NCBI GenBank assembly: GCA_030530315.1
Contig: JAUMVG010000028.1
Location: forward strand, 1-39,077
Length of the DNA stretch: 39,077 nt
Direction of reading: 5' to 3'
Source of the DNA: Clostridia bacterium
GTDB lineage: Bacteria > Bacillota > Clostridia > Christensenellales > Aristaeellaceae
In this document: positions 30,743 through 39,075 of the stretch, one piece after another
Layout: each line of letters begins with the position of its first letter
How positions within the stretch are numbered: position 1 is the first letter of the stretch
Notes under the pieces: generated by a model
The model's database searches: none
What the model saw: only the letters and a program-made list of their open reading frames with translations
Told to the model about the DNA's origin: nothing
Position numbers and translations under genes: made by a program

Positions 30743-31219
30743 TTACTTCTTGAAGAAGGAAATGATCTTTTCTATAACGGACATGCTGTCCTTAACGAGG
30801 GAGCCGTACCAATCGTTGTAGAGGGCCTTTTCCGCTGACATCAGGTAATCGCGGTAATCCAGGGAATCCGGGTCGGCGCTATTCTTAAGGACGATCAGCT
30901 TCTTTTCCTTCAGCTGAGCGACGCACGTCTCGAGGATGTCCTTGTCGATGCCCTTTATGACCATGTGCGTGTTGGAGATCACTTCCAGCAGGTAGATATA
31001 ATACCTGTGCGGATCTGCTTCATAGAGTCGGTCCGGCACATAGACCGGAACAGTGTCGTCGGGGATGTTGTCGGCATTGATCCCCATCCCCTCGCAAATC
31101 CTCAAGACCTCAATTTCCGATATTTCCCATGCGCGGGAAGCCTGTGCTCTGTTCATCTGCTCGGCCCTCTCTGTCGACTTTGTGCCATTGCCTGACGCCT
31201 GGATGCCAGTCTGAGCCAT
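30743..31219 (-). CDS. Uncharacterised lower-GC protein
   Basis: A 158-residue soluble protein that I do not recognise. No signal peptide or membrane segment is visible. It has a helical N-terminal part (E-I-S-E-I-E-V-L-R-I-C-E-G), a central segment with V-P-V-Y-V-P-D-R-L-Y-E-A-D-P and Y-Y-I-Y-L-L-E-V-I, and an amphipathic C-terminus (S-V-I-E-K-I-I-S-F-F-K-K). The longest frame starts at 31219; an internal ATG at 31154-31156 has a better SD (GAGAGGG, about 10 bases) and may be the true start. Base composition is clearly lower in GC than the neighbours (32 of 60 bases from 30841, against 44 of 60 from 29341), which hints at foreign origin. Promoter and terminator are both convincing, so it is real and expressed. 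Confidence 0.65.
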   Translation of the reverse strand: MAQTGIQASGNGTKSTERAEQMNRAQASRAWEISEIEVLRICEGMGINADNIPDDTVPVYVPDRLYEADPHRYYIYLLEVISNTHMVIKGIDKDILETCVAQLKEKKLIVLKNSADPDSLDYRDYLMSAEKALYNDWYGSLVKDSMSVIEKIISFFKK

Positions 31220-31315
31220 CCGGCAATGGCCATAGGGACGATACCAGGACCTCGCGGCGAGTATGCGGCGCGGCCTGTCGCGTCCCCCTTGATGTGTTTT
31301 TTTTTACCCCTTTCT

Positions 31316-31345
31316 ATATTAGCATGGGGCAGATTTGTCTGTCAA
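31316..31345 (-). promoter_or_regulatory. Sigma-A promoter for the uncharacterised gene
   Basis: Minus-strand TTGACA (complement of 31340-31345), 18-base spacer and TAATAT (complement of 31316-31321). The leader is about 90 to 150 nt long, depending on the start codon. It contains a run of nine or more A on the transcribed strand near 31292-31300. Confidence 0.75.
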
Positions 31346-31401
31346 GCCGAATGCGGGAGGAATGGCGCAGCCCCTGTCCGCAAAGTGATGATGGGATTGC
31401 G

Positions 31402-31420
31402 AAAAAGAGGCCGGCCCCTC
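31402..31420 (-). terminator. Weak terminator after the LRR protein gene
   Basis: On the minus strand GAGG-GGCCGG-CCTC (31407-31420) is followed by TTTTT. The stem is only four pairs plus possible extension, so efficiency is doubtful. Confidence 0.4.
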
Positions 31421-31435
31421 GTCCCGTTCAGGAAA

Positions 31436-34400
31436 TCATGCTTCGAAGGTCAGCACCATGGCGTCCAGGAAGTTCAGCGTGTAGCCGGAGGCGGTGGGCT
31501 CGAAGCGCAGCTCGCCCTGGCCGTAGTAGTCGGACACGCGGTCGCCGCCGTCCTGGGCCCAGGTCAGGTCCGGGAGCTCGCTGCCGGAGACGACGAAGGT
31601 CAGCTTTCCGTCGGAGTGGAACGTGACCGAGTATTCGCCGCCCAGGGAATCCGGGTTGACCGCGTAGCCGGAGGATTCCACCGAGACGCAGGTCAATTTG
31701 ACATCGAGGAAGGCGGAGGCGCTGTCGGGCCCGGGCTGAGGCTCCGGCTCTGGTTCAGGTTCGGGCTCTGGCTGGGGCTCGGGCGCGGGTTCGCCGTCGC
31801 GGGCGAAGACCATGCGCATGCCCTCCTGATCGGCGACCAGGGTGCCGTCCTCTGCCAGCGTCAGCAGGACGCCGTCCAGCATGGCGGCGCCGTCGACGAC
31901 GGACCAGGTCATCTCGCCGGTGGAGCCGTCGGGGTCGCGCATCAGGGCGGTGCCGTCGGCGTTGAAGGTGACGCCCATGTCCATGCCAAGTTCGGAGGCG
32001 GCATGGGTCTCGCCGCCCATGGTGATCTCGGTGACGGTCCAGTTGCCCAGGAAGGGCTCGCCGGCCTCGCCCACGGGCTGGGCGGGCACGGGGGTGACCA
32101 CGGGCTCGGGCGTCGGGGTGGCAATGGGGTTGGCGGCGTAGCTCGCCAGCAGGGCGTCGGTGTCGGGCATCGCGGTTGCCGCGCGGTCGCAGGCGGCGCG
32201 CTCCACGGTTACCTCGGCGTTGGTGCCCCACATAGTGGTGTGCTTCGCTGCCTGTTCGACGGCCGCGTCGTCGGCGTCCTCGGGCAGGCGCACGGTCAAC
32301 GCCCCGGCGCAGCCGGAGATGATGCCGTCCTTGGAGAAGGGGGACAGGTCGGTGGTCTCGAAGCACACCAGCGCCAGGTTCGGGCACTGGTAGGCGACGG
32401 CCATGTTGTGCTGGGCCACGCGACTGGTGAGGTGCAGCTCGGTGAGGGCTTCGCAGTTGAAGAAGGGCGTGCCGCCGAGGGTGGCCGCGTCCACGGCGAA
32501 GGACTTCACCGCGCAGTTCTGGAAGGCGCGCTCGCCGATATAGTCCAGCTCCACGGGGTTGTAGAAGGTGGAGAGGGGGCCGGCGGCGTCGAAGCAGTAG
32601 TTGTCGATCTCCTTGACGCCGTTGACGAACACCACGGTATCCAGGTTCCGGCAGAGGCGGAAGGTGCCGCGGCCGGTGCTCTTTACCGGAGCGTAGCAGA
32701 TGAAGGACTCCAGCTGCTGGCAGTAGGAGAAAGTGCCGTCCTGGATCTCGACGATGGTCTCCGGCAGAACCACGCTGCGCAGGGTCACGAAGTCGGTGCG
32801 GTTGGTGGCCACGCCGCTGTCGGTGTAGTCGAAGCACCGGTCAAAGGCGCCCTGGTTCATGCCGGTCACGGTGACGCCGTCGATCTCCCGGGGCACCACC
32901 ACGTCGGCCTCGTCGCCCCAGTAGCGGACGATCGTGCCGGTTTCGGGTCGGAATTCGAACAGGGCGGGATCGGTGGGCTCATAGGGCATGGGGATGATCT
33001 GGCGGGGCGTCTCGCCCACGCGCAGCAGCGGCTGGTACCAGGGGCAGCCCATCTCCTCGCTGAGCTGCGCCACCACGTCGTCGGGGGTGTTGGCGGGGAG
33101 GATGAGGCCGCTGGGGTCCTCCATCAGCGCCGCGCAGTCCGCGAAGGCGTTTTCCGGCAGCACGGACAGGTCGCAGAGGATGGTGACTTTGGCGAGGTTC
33201 ACGCAGCCCTCGAAGGCGCCCGCGCCGATGCTGGTCAGCGAGGCGGGCAGGGTGATCTCGGTGAGGTTCACGCAGTTGGCAAAGGCGCGCTCGCCGATGG
33301 TCTCGGTGGTGTAGAACAGGTCCACCAGCTCCACGGAGGAGTCCGCGAAGGCCTCCGCGCCAATGTGCCAGGGCCAGTTGGCGTGGGTCACGCGGTAGCG
33401 GCGGATGGTCTGGTTGCCCTTGAACACGCCGGGGCCGAGGCCGTGGCACTGAATGATTTGCGGCTCGTCGCCGCTGTTGTCCCGGATGTTGTAGTAGAGA
33501 TAGGGGGATTCCTCGCCATCGTTGTATTCGGTCAGGTAGTAGTAGCCGTCCTCGCCCTTCTCATAGAGGTGATGATCGCCGTCGGTATAGGTGGCGTCCG
33601 GCGGGTTGTTGATGAAGACCTCGCAGTCCTCCAGCTGGGCGGAGAAGTAGTCCTGCCAGGTCAGCCGGTTCTCCCAGCCGCTGTCCCAGGGCAGGTCCAC
33701 GTCGGTGACATAGCAGCCCTCGAAGGCGTCCGGGGCCACGTCGAAGAATTCGTAGGTGTCCATCCGGATGTAGCTCAGACGCCCATGCTCGAAGGCCTTG
33801 GAGCCGATCCAGGGGCTGCAGCCCTCGGGCAGATGCAGTTTACTCGGCCAGGACCAGGCGAAGGCCCCGTCGCCGATGGATTTCACCGACGGGGGCAGCT
33901 CGATGTCGTCGGTGAAGTAACAGTTCTCAAAGGCCCGGTTGCCGATGGTCTCCAGGCTCGCAGGCCAGTGGAAGCGGTTGCCGCGGATCGCGCCCAGGAA
34001 GGCCTCGTCGCCGACCTCGCGCACGCTGTCCGGCAGGCCGATGTAGAGGATGCTGTTGGTGTGGGCGAAGGCGCTGTCGCCGATGACCTCCACGCCGTCG
34101 GGCACGGTGAGGTACATCAGGTGATAGGCGGGGCGGAAGGCCTCCGCGCCGATGGCCTTCACGGGCACGCCGCCGATCTCGGCCGGGATGTCCATGCGGG
34201 CCAGGCGGTCCCGATAGTCGGTGATGGTGCCGGTGGCGGGGTCGAAGCCGAACTGGTCCTCCGGGGTGGAATAGTCCACCACCACGGCGTTCTGCCCGGA
34301 GGGCTGCACGTCGATGCCGCTGGGGATGGCGGCGCGATAGGCGTCGTATTCGTCGTCCGGGACGTGCACCACGCAGCCGTCGCCCAGCACCGAAAAGGTG

Positions 34401-34870
34401 AAGTCGCAGATCAGCGGGCAGCGGCCGGTGAAGGTGATGGAGGTCAGCTGCTGGCACCAGGAAAAGCAGTTGTCGGAAATGTAGCACACGCCCGCCGGGA
34501 TCGTGACCTCGGTGAGGGCCTCGCAATTCTGGAAGTTGCCGCGGCATATGACCCGCAGGCTTTCCGGCAGCGTGAGGCGGGTAAGGGTGGAGATCTGGGA
34601 GGTCAGGTTGTCGTTCAGCACGTCGAAGCCCTCGGACAGGGTGAGGGATGTGACGGTGGCCGGGTTCTCATAGAAGATGTTTTTGACGTCCCAGACCCTC
34701 TGGCCGTCGATCTCGGCGGGGATGACCACGTCGCCGCCGGGACCGTTGTAGGCGGTGATGGTCGCGCTGGAGGCGTCGAATTCAAATTCATGCGCGGGCG
34801 CCTCGGCATGGGCCGCGACGAGAAGCGCCAACAGCAGGAGCACCGGGAGCAGCAGGGCGAGCTTTTTCAT
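31436..34870 (-). CDS. Large secreted BspA-type leucine-rich-repeat protein
   Basis: A 1144-residue exported protein. After a signal peptide (about residues 1-22, M-K-K-L-A-L-L) most of the chain (about 30-890) consists of LRR_5/BspA-like repeats. These recur as variants of I-G-D-S-A-F-A-H, I-G-N-R-A-F-E-N-C, L-T-E-I-T-L-P-A-S-L and I-G-E-R-A-F. A Thr/Pro linker (about 920-940), a lipocalin-like domain (L-G-N-W-T-V-T-E-I-T-M-G-G, about 942-1027), a Pro-Glu linker and a second related beta domain complete it. BspA-type proteins bind host or extracellular-matrix proteins or other surfaces. No LPXTG, SLH or membrane anchor is visible, so it is probably released or held by other proteins. AGGAGG precedes the ATG. 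The gene follows the peptidoglycan-binding protein by 36 bases. Confidence 0.85.
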   Translation of the reverse strand: MKKLALLLPVLLLLALLVAAHAEAPAHEFEFDASSATITAYNGPGGDVVIPAEIDGQRVWDVKNIFYENPATVTSLTLSEGFDVLNDNLTSQISTLTRLTLPESLRVICRGNFQNCEALTEVTIPAGVCYISDNCFSWCQQLTSITFTGRCPLICDFTFSVLGDGCVVHVPDDEYDAYRAAIPSGIDVQPSGQNAVVVDYSTPEDQFGFDPATGTITDYRDRLARMDIPAEIGGVPVKAIGAEAFRPAYHLMYLTVPDGVEVIGDSAFAHTNSILYIGLPDSVREVGDEAFLGAIRGNRFHWPASLETIGNRAFENCYFTDDIELPPSVKSIGDGAFAWSWPSKLHLPEGCSPWIGSKAFEHGRLSYIRMDTYEFFDVAPDAFEGCYVTDVDLPWDSGWENRLTWQDYFSAQLEDCEVFINNPPDATYTDGDHHLYEKGEDGYYYLTEYNDGEESPYLYYNIRDNSGDEPQIIQCHGLGPGVFKGNQTIRRYRVTHANWPWHIGAEAFADSSVELVDLFYTTETIGERAFANCVNLTEITLPASLTSIGAGAFEGCVNLAKVTILCDLSVLPENAFADCAALMEDPSGLILPANTPDDVVAQLSEEMGCPWYQPLLRVGETPRQIIPMPYEPTDPALFEFRPETGTIVRYWGDEADVVVPREIDGVTVTGMNQGAFDRCFDYTDSGVATNRTDFVTLRSVVLPETIVEIQDGTFSYCQQLESFICYAPVKSTGRGTFRLCRNLDTVVFVNGVKEIDNYCFDAAGPLSTFYNPVELDYIGERAFQNCAVKSFAVDAATLGGTPFFNCEALTELHLTSRVAQHNMAVAYQCPNLALVCFETTDLSPFSKDGIISGCAGALTVRLPEDADDAAVEQAAKHTTMWGTNAEVTVERAACDRAATAMPDTDALLASYAANPIATPTPEPVVTPVPAQPVGEAGEPFLGNWTVTEITMGGETHAASELGMDMGVTFNADGTALMRDPDGSTGEMTWSVVDGAAMLDGVLLTLAEDGTLVADQEGMRMVFARDGEPAPEPQPEPEPEPEPEPQPGPDSASAFLDVKLTCVSVESSGYAVNPDSLGGEYSVTFHSDGKLTFVVSGSELPDLTWAQDGGDRVSDYYGQGELRFEPTASGYTLNFLDAMVLTFEA

Positions 34871-34906
34871 GGTTCAACCTCCTATCGTCGGGCTTTGTTT
34901 CACGAT

Positions 34907-36049
34907 TCATGCGCGGTTCAGCAGCGCGCAGAGGCGGGTGGCTTCGTATTGCACCACCAGCAGCCGCGCCAGGGCCGCGTCGCGGCCGGAATAGAGGGCG
35001 ATGTCCTGGGCGGTGAGGGCCTTGAAGAAGTTGGCGCGGACGTTCAGCACGGTTTCTGCCTGGGCCTCGTCGCACCGGGCCAGCCACTGGTCGTACAATG
35101 CCAGCAGCGACTGTTCCCAATCCGCGCCCAGGTCCTCCAGGGTGCTGTCGTCCGAGGCGCCGTTCCACACCCAGTCGTATTCCCTCTGGCAGAGCGCCGC
35201 GTGCTCGGGGCAGGCGGTGACGTAGTCTACGCCGATGCCGTCGGACCAGTACAGGCAGCCGCCGTCCGGGTTCTCCCGGGCCGGGGCATGGTAGGCCAGG
35301 CTGGGGTCGGCGGGCAGGTTTCCGTAGCGGATCTCGCACAGCGCGCCGGCGAAGTTTTTGACCATCAGGGCCATCTCATACTCCACGACGGCGGGGTCGT
35401 TCCAGGTGGCGTACATCGCGGCGAGGGACTCGCCGAAGTAGGCCTCCCAGGCGGAGAGGGCCGCCAGCGCGTACAGCTTGTCCTCGGCGGGCGCGTTCTC
35501 GATCCAGCGGGCGCAGAGCCCGCGGATCTCCGACAGCCACATCTCGGAGGCCTCGGCGTAGCCCGCGGGATCACCGGATTCGGTCAGGGTGTAGTCCTGC
35601 TCCAGCAGCGGCATGTGCGCGTCGCAGGCGTCCCGCTGGAGCATCCCGGAGAGCACCATCGTGCGGCACCAGTTGGCGGGGTCGCCGCCCTCCAGCACGT
35701 CCGGGCCGGTGGGGAAGGGGGGCACGTAGTCGCCCTCGTAGGCCTGGTAGTAGCCGGGGCCGTAGTGCTCCTGGTCCAGGCGGATGCGGTCGTGGTCGAT
35801 CTGCTCCATCAGCCAGTCGTCGGCCACGCCGGTGGGCTCGATGCCCTTGTAGCGCTGGTAGTTCATCACGGCCTCCTGGGTCTTGGCGCCGAAGACACCG
35901 TCCGCCTTGGAGAAGAGCCATCCGGTCTCGATCAGCAGCCATTGCAGGTAGCGCACCTCCTCGCCGCGGTCGCCGATTTGGACGTCGGCCAGCGCGGAGA
36001 AGGAGGTCAGCAGCAGCGCAAGGGCCAGCAGCAGCGCGAGCTTTTTCAC
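34907..36049 (-). CDS. Secreted protein with peptidoglycan-binding and LprI-like domains
   Basis: A 380-residue exported protein, first gene of a two-gene leftward operon with the LRR protein. The signal peptide is about residues 1-21 (M-K-K-L-A-L-L, cleavage near A-L-A-D). A PG_binding_1 domain (about 22-85) shows G-D-R-G-E-E-V-R-Y-L-Q, D-G-V-F-G and Y-Q-R-Y-K-G. Two helical regions (about 170-245 and 310-378) resemble the lysozyme-inhibitor LprI/DUF1311 fold and are rich in Trp and Cys. It starts with GTG at 36047-36049, preceded by AAAGG rather than a full SD. A role in anchoring to the cell wall or protecting against lysozyme is inferred from domains only. Confidence 0.75.
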   Translation of the reverse strand: MKKLALLLALALLLTSFSALADVQIGDRGEEVRYLQWLLIETGWLFSKADGVFGAKTQEAVMNYQRYKGIEPTGVADDWLMEQIDHDRIRLDQEHYGPGYYQAYEGDYVPPFPTGPDVLEGGDPANWCRTMVLSGMLQRDACDAHMPLLEQDYTLTESGDPAGYAEASEMWLSEIRGLCARWIENAPAEDKLYALAALSAWEAYFGESLAAMYATWNDPAVVEYEMALMVKNFAGALCEIRYGNLPADPSLAYHAPARENPDGGCLYWSDGIGVDYVTACPEHAALCQREYDWVWNGASDDSTLEDLGADWEQSLLALYDQWLARCDEAQAETVLNVRANFFKALTAQDIALYSGRDAALARLLVVQYEATRLCALLNRA

Positions 36050-36090
36050 GATGGATCACGCCTTTCCTGAAAAGAGTATTTCACGTTAAC

Positions 36091-36119
36091 ATTATATTAC
36101 ATTTTGGAGCTGCTGACAA
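36091..36119 (-). promoter_or_regulatory. Sigma-A promoter for the peptidoglycan-binding/LRR operon
   Basis: Minus-strand TTGTCA (complement of 36114-36119), 17-base spacer, TATAAT (complement of 36091-36096). Confidence 0.8.
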
Positions 36120-36213
36120 GCCCGTATCCCGGATCGGCCGGAATTAATAGGGTAGACATTTGCGTGGCACGGGCGGGGTTCCGGTGCGGATAGCGCGCCC
36201 CGGGGAAAAACTG

Positions 36214-36242
36214 TTGCATAATCGGCGAAACTCGTGTATAAT
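36214..36242 (+). promoter_or_regulatory. Sigma-A promoter for darA-holB-yaaT
   Basis: TTGCAT (36214-36219), 17-base spacer and TATAAT (36237-36242). Transcription starts near 36249, about 28 bases before the ATG. Confidence 0.8.
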
Positions 36243-36276
36243 GTAGTTGATAAAATGGACCAAGGAGGATTCCCCA

Positions 36277-36606
36277 ATGAAGCTGATCATATCCATCGTC
36301 CAGGATGAAGACGCCTCCAGGCTGATCAACAACCTGATGACGGAGGGCTATCGGGTGACGAAGCTGGCGACGACGGGCGGTTTCCTCCGTTCCGGCAACA
36401 CCACGCTGCTGGTTGGCGTGGAGGACGAGCAGCTGCCCAACGCCATGAGCGTGATTGAAAAGGTGTGCAAGAGCCGCAAGCAGATTGCCACGACGCCTTC
36501 GCCGATCTCCGGGACTACCGGGGTGTACATGCCCTATCCCGTGGAGGTGACCGTGGGCGGCGCGACGATCTTCGTGCTGGACGTGGAGCAGTTCACCAAG
36601 ATCTGA
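36277..36606 (+). CDS. darA: Cyclic di-AMP receptor DarA (PII-like)
   Basis: A 109-residue PII-like protein that binds cyclic di-AMP. The conserved opening M-K-L-I-I-S-I-V-Q-D-E-D-A and ligand-site segments T-K-L-A-T-T-G-G-F-L-R-S-G-N-T-T-L-L are present, and the C-terminal strand ends V-E-Q-F-T-K-I. Trimers of DarA/PstA respond to c-di-AMP, but the downstream target is not established. AAGGAGG is well placed; an in-frame TTG at 36247 overlaps the transcription start and is rejected. The order darA-holB-yaaT matches Bacillus subtilis, without tmk upstream and without yaaR. Confidence 0.95.
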   Translation: MKLIISIVQDEDASRLINNLMTEGYRVTKLATTGGFLRSGNTTLLVGVEDEQLPNAMSVIEKVCKSRKQIATTPSPISGTTGVYMPYPVEVTVGGATIFVLDVEQFTKI

Positions 36607-36614
36607 GGTTAACG

Positions 36615-37595
36615 TTGAAACTGTCCGAATTTGTGGGTTACGGCGACAAAATGGAACAGCTGATGCGTTCGGTTCAAGCCGGGCGCATTGTTCATGCCCT
36701 GCTTTTCGTGGGTCCCCACGGCTCCGGCAAGCGCACGATGGCGCGGCTGTTCGCCCAGGCGATGGTCTGTGCCGCGCCGCAGAAGCCCTGCGGCGTCTGC
36801 CCGGCCTGCAAGCGGTTCCTGAACGGCACCCACCCGGACGTGAAGGTGCTGAGACCCGAGAAGAAGACCCTGGGCGTGGAGGAGATACGCGACCTGATCG
36901 ACGCGCTGGCGCTGCGGCCCTATGAGGGCGGCAGGCACATCGTGATGATCGAGCAGGCCGAGAAGATGACCCCCAGCGCGCAGAACGCCCTGCTCAAGAC
37001 GCTGGAGAGCCCCTCCGGGGACGCCATGTTCTTCCTGATCACCGACGCGCCGGGCGGCCTTTTGAGCACCATCGTGTCCCGCTGCCAGACGGTGCGCTTC
37101 GGCGATTTGAGCGTGGAGGACTGCGCCGGGGTGCTGGTCTCCCGGGGCGTCGAGCCCGGGCGGGCGGCGCGGCTGGCCGGCATGGCCCAGGGCTCCGTGG
37201 GCCGGGCGCTGGAGATCGACGCCGACGGGGATTACCAGGCCCTGCGGGAGCGGGTGATCGCCTCTCTGGAGGCGCTGAAGGACACGGCCAGCGTGGCCGG
37301 GGCCGCCGCCGGCCTGGAGGAGGACAAGGGCCTCGAGGGCTCCATGCTGGACATCATGGAGTTGTGGGCGCGGGACCTGATGGCCGTGCAGAGCGGCGCG
37401 CAGCCCTACCAGAGCGCCGACGCCGAGCGCCTTATGCGCTGCAAAATCGACGGAAGGGCGCTGCTGAAGGGCGTGCTGCTGGCGCGGATGCAGCTGGGCA
37501 GCAACGTTTCCTGGCCCAACGCGCTGGAAAACATGTATTTTAATCTGATCGACACAGGTAAGACCGGGAGGACTAAGCTTTCATGGCAACGGTAA
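36615..37595 (+). CDS. holB: DNA polymerase III, delta-prime subunit
   Basis: A 326-residue clamp-loader subunit. An AAA+ core has the P-loop G-P-H-G-S-G-K-R-T (33-41) and a four-cysteine zinc module (C-A-A-P-Q-K-P-C-G-V-C-P-A-C), then L-L-K-T-L-E-S-P-S and the sensor segment S-R-C-Q-T-V-R-F. Compared with the gamma/tau subunit (DnaX), the shorter chain and the lack of a C-terminal polymerase-binding extension indicate delta-prime. It starts with a TTG at 36615, giving M-K-L-S-E-F-V-G after GAGGT. The last 13 bases overlap yaaT. Confidence 0.9.
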   Translation: MKLSEFVGYGDKMEQLMRSVQAGRIVHALLFVGPHGSGKRTMARLFAQAMVCAAPQKPCGVCPACKRFLNGTHPDVKVLRPEKKTLGVEEIRDLIDALALRPYEGGRHIVMIEQAEKMTPSAQNALLKTLESPSGDAMFFLITDAPGGLLSTIVSRCQTVRFGDLSVEDCAGVLVSRGVEPGRAARLAGMAQGSVGRALEIDADGDYQALRERVIASLEALKDTASVAGAAAGLEEDKGLEGSMLDIMELWARDLMAVQSGAQPYQSADAERLMRCKIDGRALLKGVLLARMQLGSNVSWPNALENMYFNLIDTGKTGRTKLSWQR

Positions 37596-38965
37596 TCGGC
37601 GTCCGCTTCAAGAAGGCGGGCAAGGTATATTATTTCGACCCCAACGGCATCTGGCCCCGGCCCGGGGAGTGCGTGATCGTGGAGACCGCGCGGGGCGTGG
37701 AGTTCGGCGAGGTGGTGACCGGGTCGCGCACGGTGAACGACGCGCAGATCGTCACGCCGCTGAAAAAGGTGATCCGCGTGGCCAGCGAGGAGGACATCCG
37801 CCGGGCGGAGAACAACGAAAAGCGGGAGAAGGAGGCCTTCTCCATCTGCCAGGACCGCATCGCCCGCCACAAGCTGGATATGAAGCTGGTGAGCGTGGAA
37901 TATACCTTCGACAATAGCAAGATCATATTCTACTTCACCTCCAACGGGCGCGTGGACTTCCGCGACCTGGTGAAGGACCTGGCGTCGGTGTTCAAGATCC
38001 GCATCGAGCTGCGCCAGATCGGCGTGCGCGACGAGGCGAAGATGCTGGGCGGCCTGGGCTCCTGCGGGCGGCAGATTTGCTGCGGCGCGTTCCTGGGGGA
38101 CTTCCAGCCCGTGTCCATCAAGATGGCCAAGGAGCAGAACCTGTCCCTGAACCCCACCAAGATCTCCGGCCAGTGCGGCAGGCTGATGTGCTGCCTGAAA
38201 TACGAGCAGGAGAACTACGAGCAGGTGCTCAAGCGCGTGCCCCGGGTGGGCAAGGACGTGGTGACCCCGGACGGCGTGGGCGTGATCACCGAGATCAACT
38301 GCATCAAGGAGACCATCAAGGTGCGCATCCGCGTGGACGACGACAGCTTTGACGTGAAGGAGTACGCCATCGACGACGTGCGCCGGCCCGGCCCGGACGA
38401 TGCCGCCGCCATCCGCGAGACGCCGAAGGATCGGCATGCCCGCAGGGGCAGGCCCCAGCCGGAGCCCGCGCCGGAGGCGGAGGAGAACGGCGAGGATTCC
38501 AGGAAGAAGCGCTACCCCCACCAGAAGGCCCCCAAGAACCTGAGCACCGACCAGTTCCTGGAGAAGCTGAAGGAGAACGGCGGCGCGACGCCGGTCCCGG
38601 CAAGGGAGCAGAAGGAGCCCAGGGAACCCCGCGAGCCCAGGGAACCGAGGGAGGCCCGCGAACCCAGGGAAGCCAGGGAGCCCCGCGAGCCCCGGGAGCA
38701 CCGGCGAAGGCGCGGCCGCGGCGGCCGCGGCGAAGGCGCGCCGGAGCAGGAAGGCCAGGAGCGGCAGCCCCGGGAGCGGTATGGCCGTGAAAACCGCCAG
38801 CCGGAGTCCCAGGAGGGCGAGGTGAAGCCGGCGCAGGAAGCAAGGCCCCAGGAGGGCGAGGCGCGGCCTGTGAAAGAAGCGAAGCCCGCGCAGGAGTCGA
38901 AGGCTCCGGAGAGCCGCGAGCAGTCCGTGCCCGCGCCGGTTTCCGGGGAGGGCGGCGCGGAATAA
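37583..38965 (+). CDS. yaaT: YaaT/RicT, PSP1-domain regulator of RNA processing, with long disordered tail
   Basis: A 460-residue RicT homologue. The first about 270 residues are the conserved PSP1-containing protein, with cysteine-rich iron-sulfur ligands in G-S-C-G-R-Q-I-C-C and S-G-Q-C-G-R-L-M-C-C. In Bacillus subtilis RicT joins RicA and RicF to form the Y-complex that directs RNase Y and affects sporulation and competence. The family is normally about 275 residues. Here about 185 more residues follow, with repeated E-P-R and E-A-R units (about 340-370), an R-R-R-R-G-R-G-G-R-G patch and Glu/Pro/Ala-rich sequence. GGGAGGA precedes the ATG, within holB. The partners RicA (YmcA) and RicF (YlbF) are not encoded nearby. 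Confidence 0.92.
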   Translation: MATVIGVRFKKAGKVYYFDPNGIWPRPGECVIVETARGVEFGEVVTGSRTVNDAQIVTPLKKVIRVASEEDIRRAENNEKREKEAFSICQDRIARHKLDMKLVSVEYTFDNSKIIFYFTSNGRVDFRDLVKDLASVFKIRIELRQIGVRDEAKMLGGLGSCGRQICCGAFLGDFQPVSIKMAKEQNLSLNPTKISGQCGRLMCCLKYEQENYEQVLKRVPRVGKDVVTPDGVGVITEINCIKETIKVRIRVDDDSFDVKEYAIDDVRRPGPDDAAAIRETPKDRHARRGRPQPEPAPEAEENGEDSRKKRYPHQKAPKNLSTDQFLEKLKENGGATPVPAREQKEPREPREPREPREAREPREAREPREPREHRRRRGRGGRGEGAPEQEGQERQPRERYGRENRQPESQEGEVKPAQEARPQEGEARPVKEAKPAQESKAPESREQSVPAPVSGEGGAE

Positions 38966-39067
38966 GCGCGCAGGGCCCGCGAGCCTTCGCTCGTGCCGTT
39001 GGAAATATGAATAGCAAAAACGGGGTTCATCACGGAAAGTTGTGGGATTGACAGAAACGAGGTAGAC

Positions 39068-39075
39068 AAAAGGAG
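39068..39075 (+). promoter_or_regulatory. Shine-Dalgarno of a gene starting at or beyond the right edge
   Basis: AAAAGGAG (39068-39075) ends two bases before the window edge. In Bacillus subtilis the gene after yaaT is yabA, followed by yabB, but the identity here cannot be seen. The 102 bases since the yaaT stop hold no gene. Confidence 0.5.

Noticed and set aside
31226-36070. A 1614-codon open frame on the plus strand
   Set aside because: It lies opposite the LRR and peptidoglycan-binding genes, has no SD or family match, and its Gly/Val/His/Ala-rich composition is what antisense frames of GC-rich genes produce. The minus-strand genes have signal peptides, repeats and proper starts.
36615-37595. 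DnaX (tau/gamma) instead of delta-prime
   Set aside because: A length of 326 residues and the position between darA and yaaT fit holB; DnaX would be longer and is usually next to recR and ybaB.
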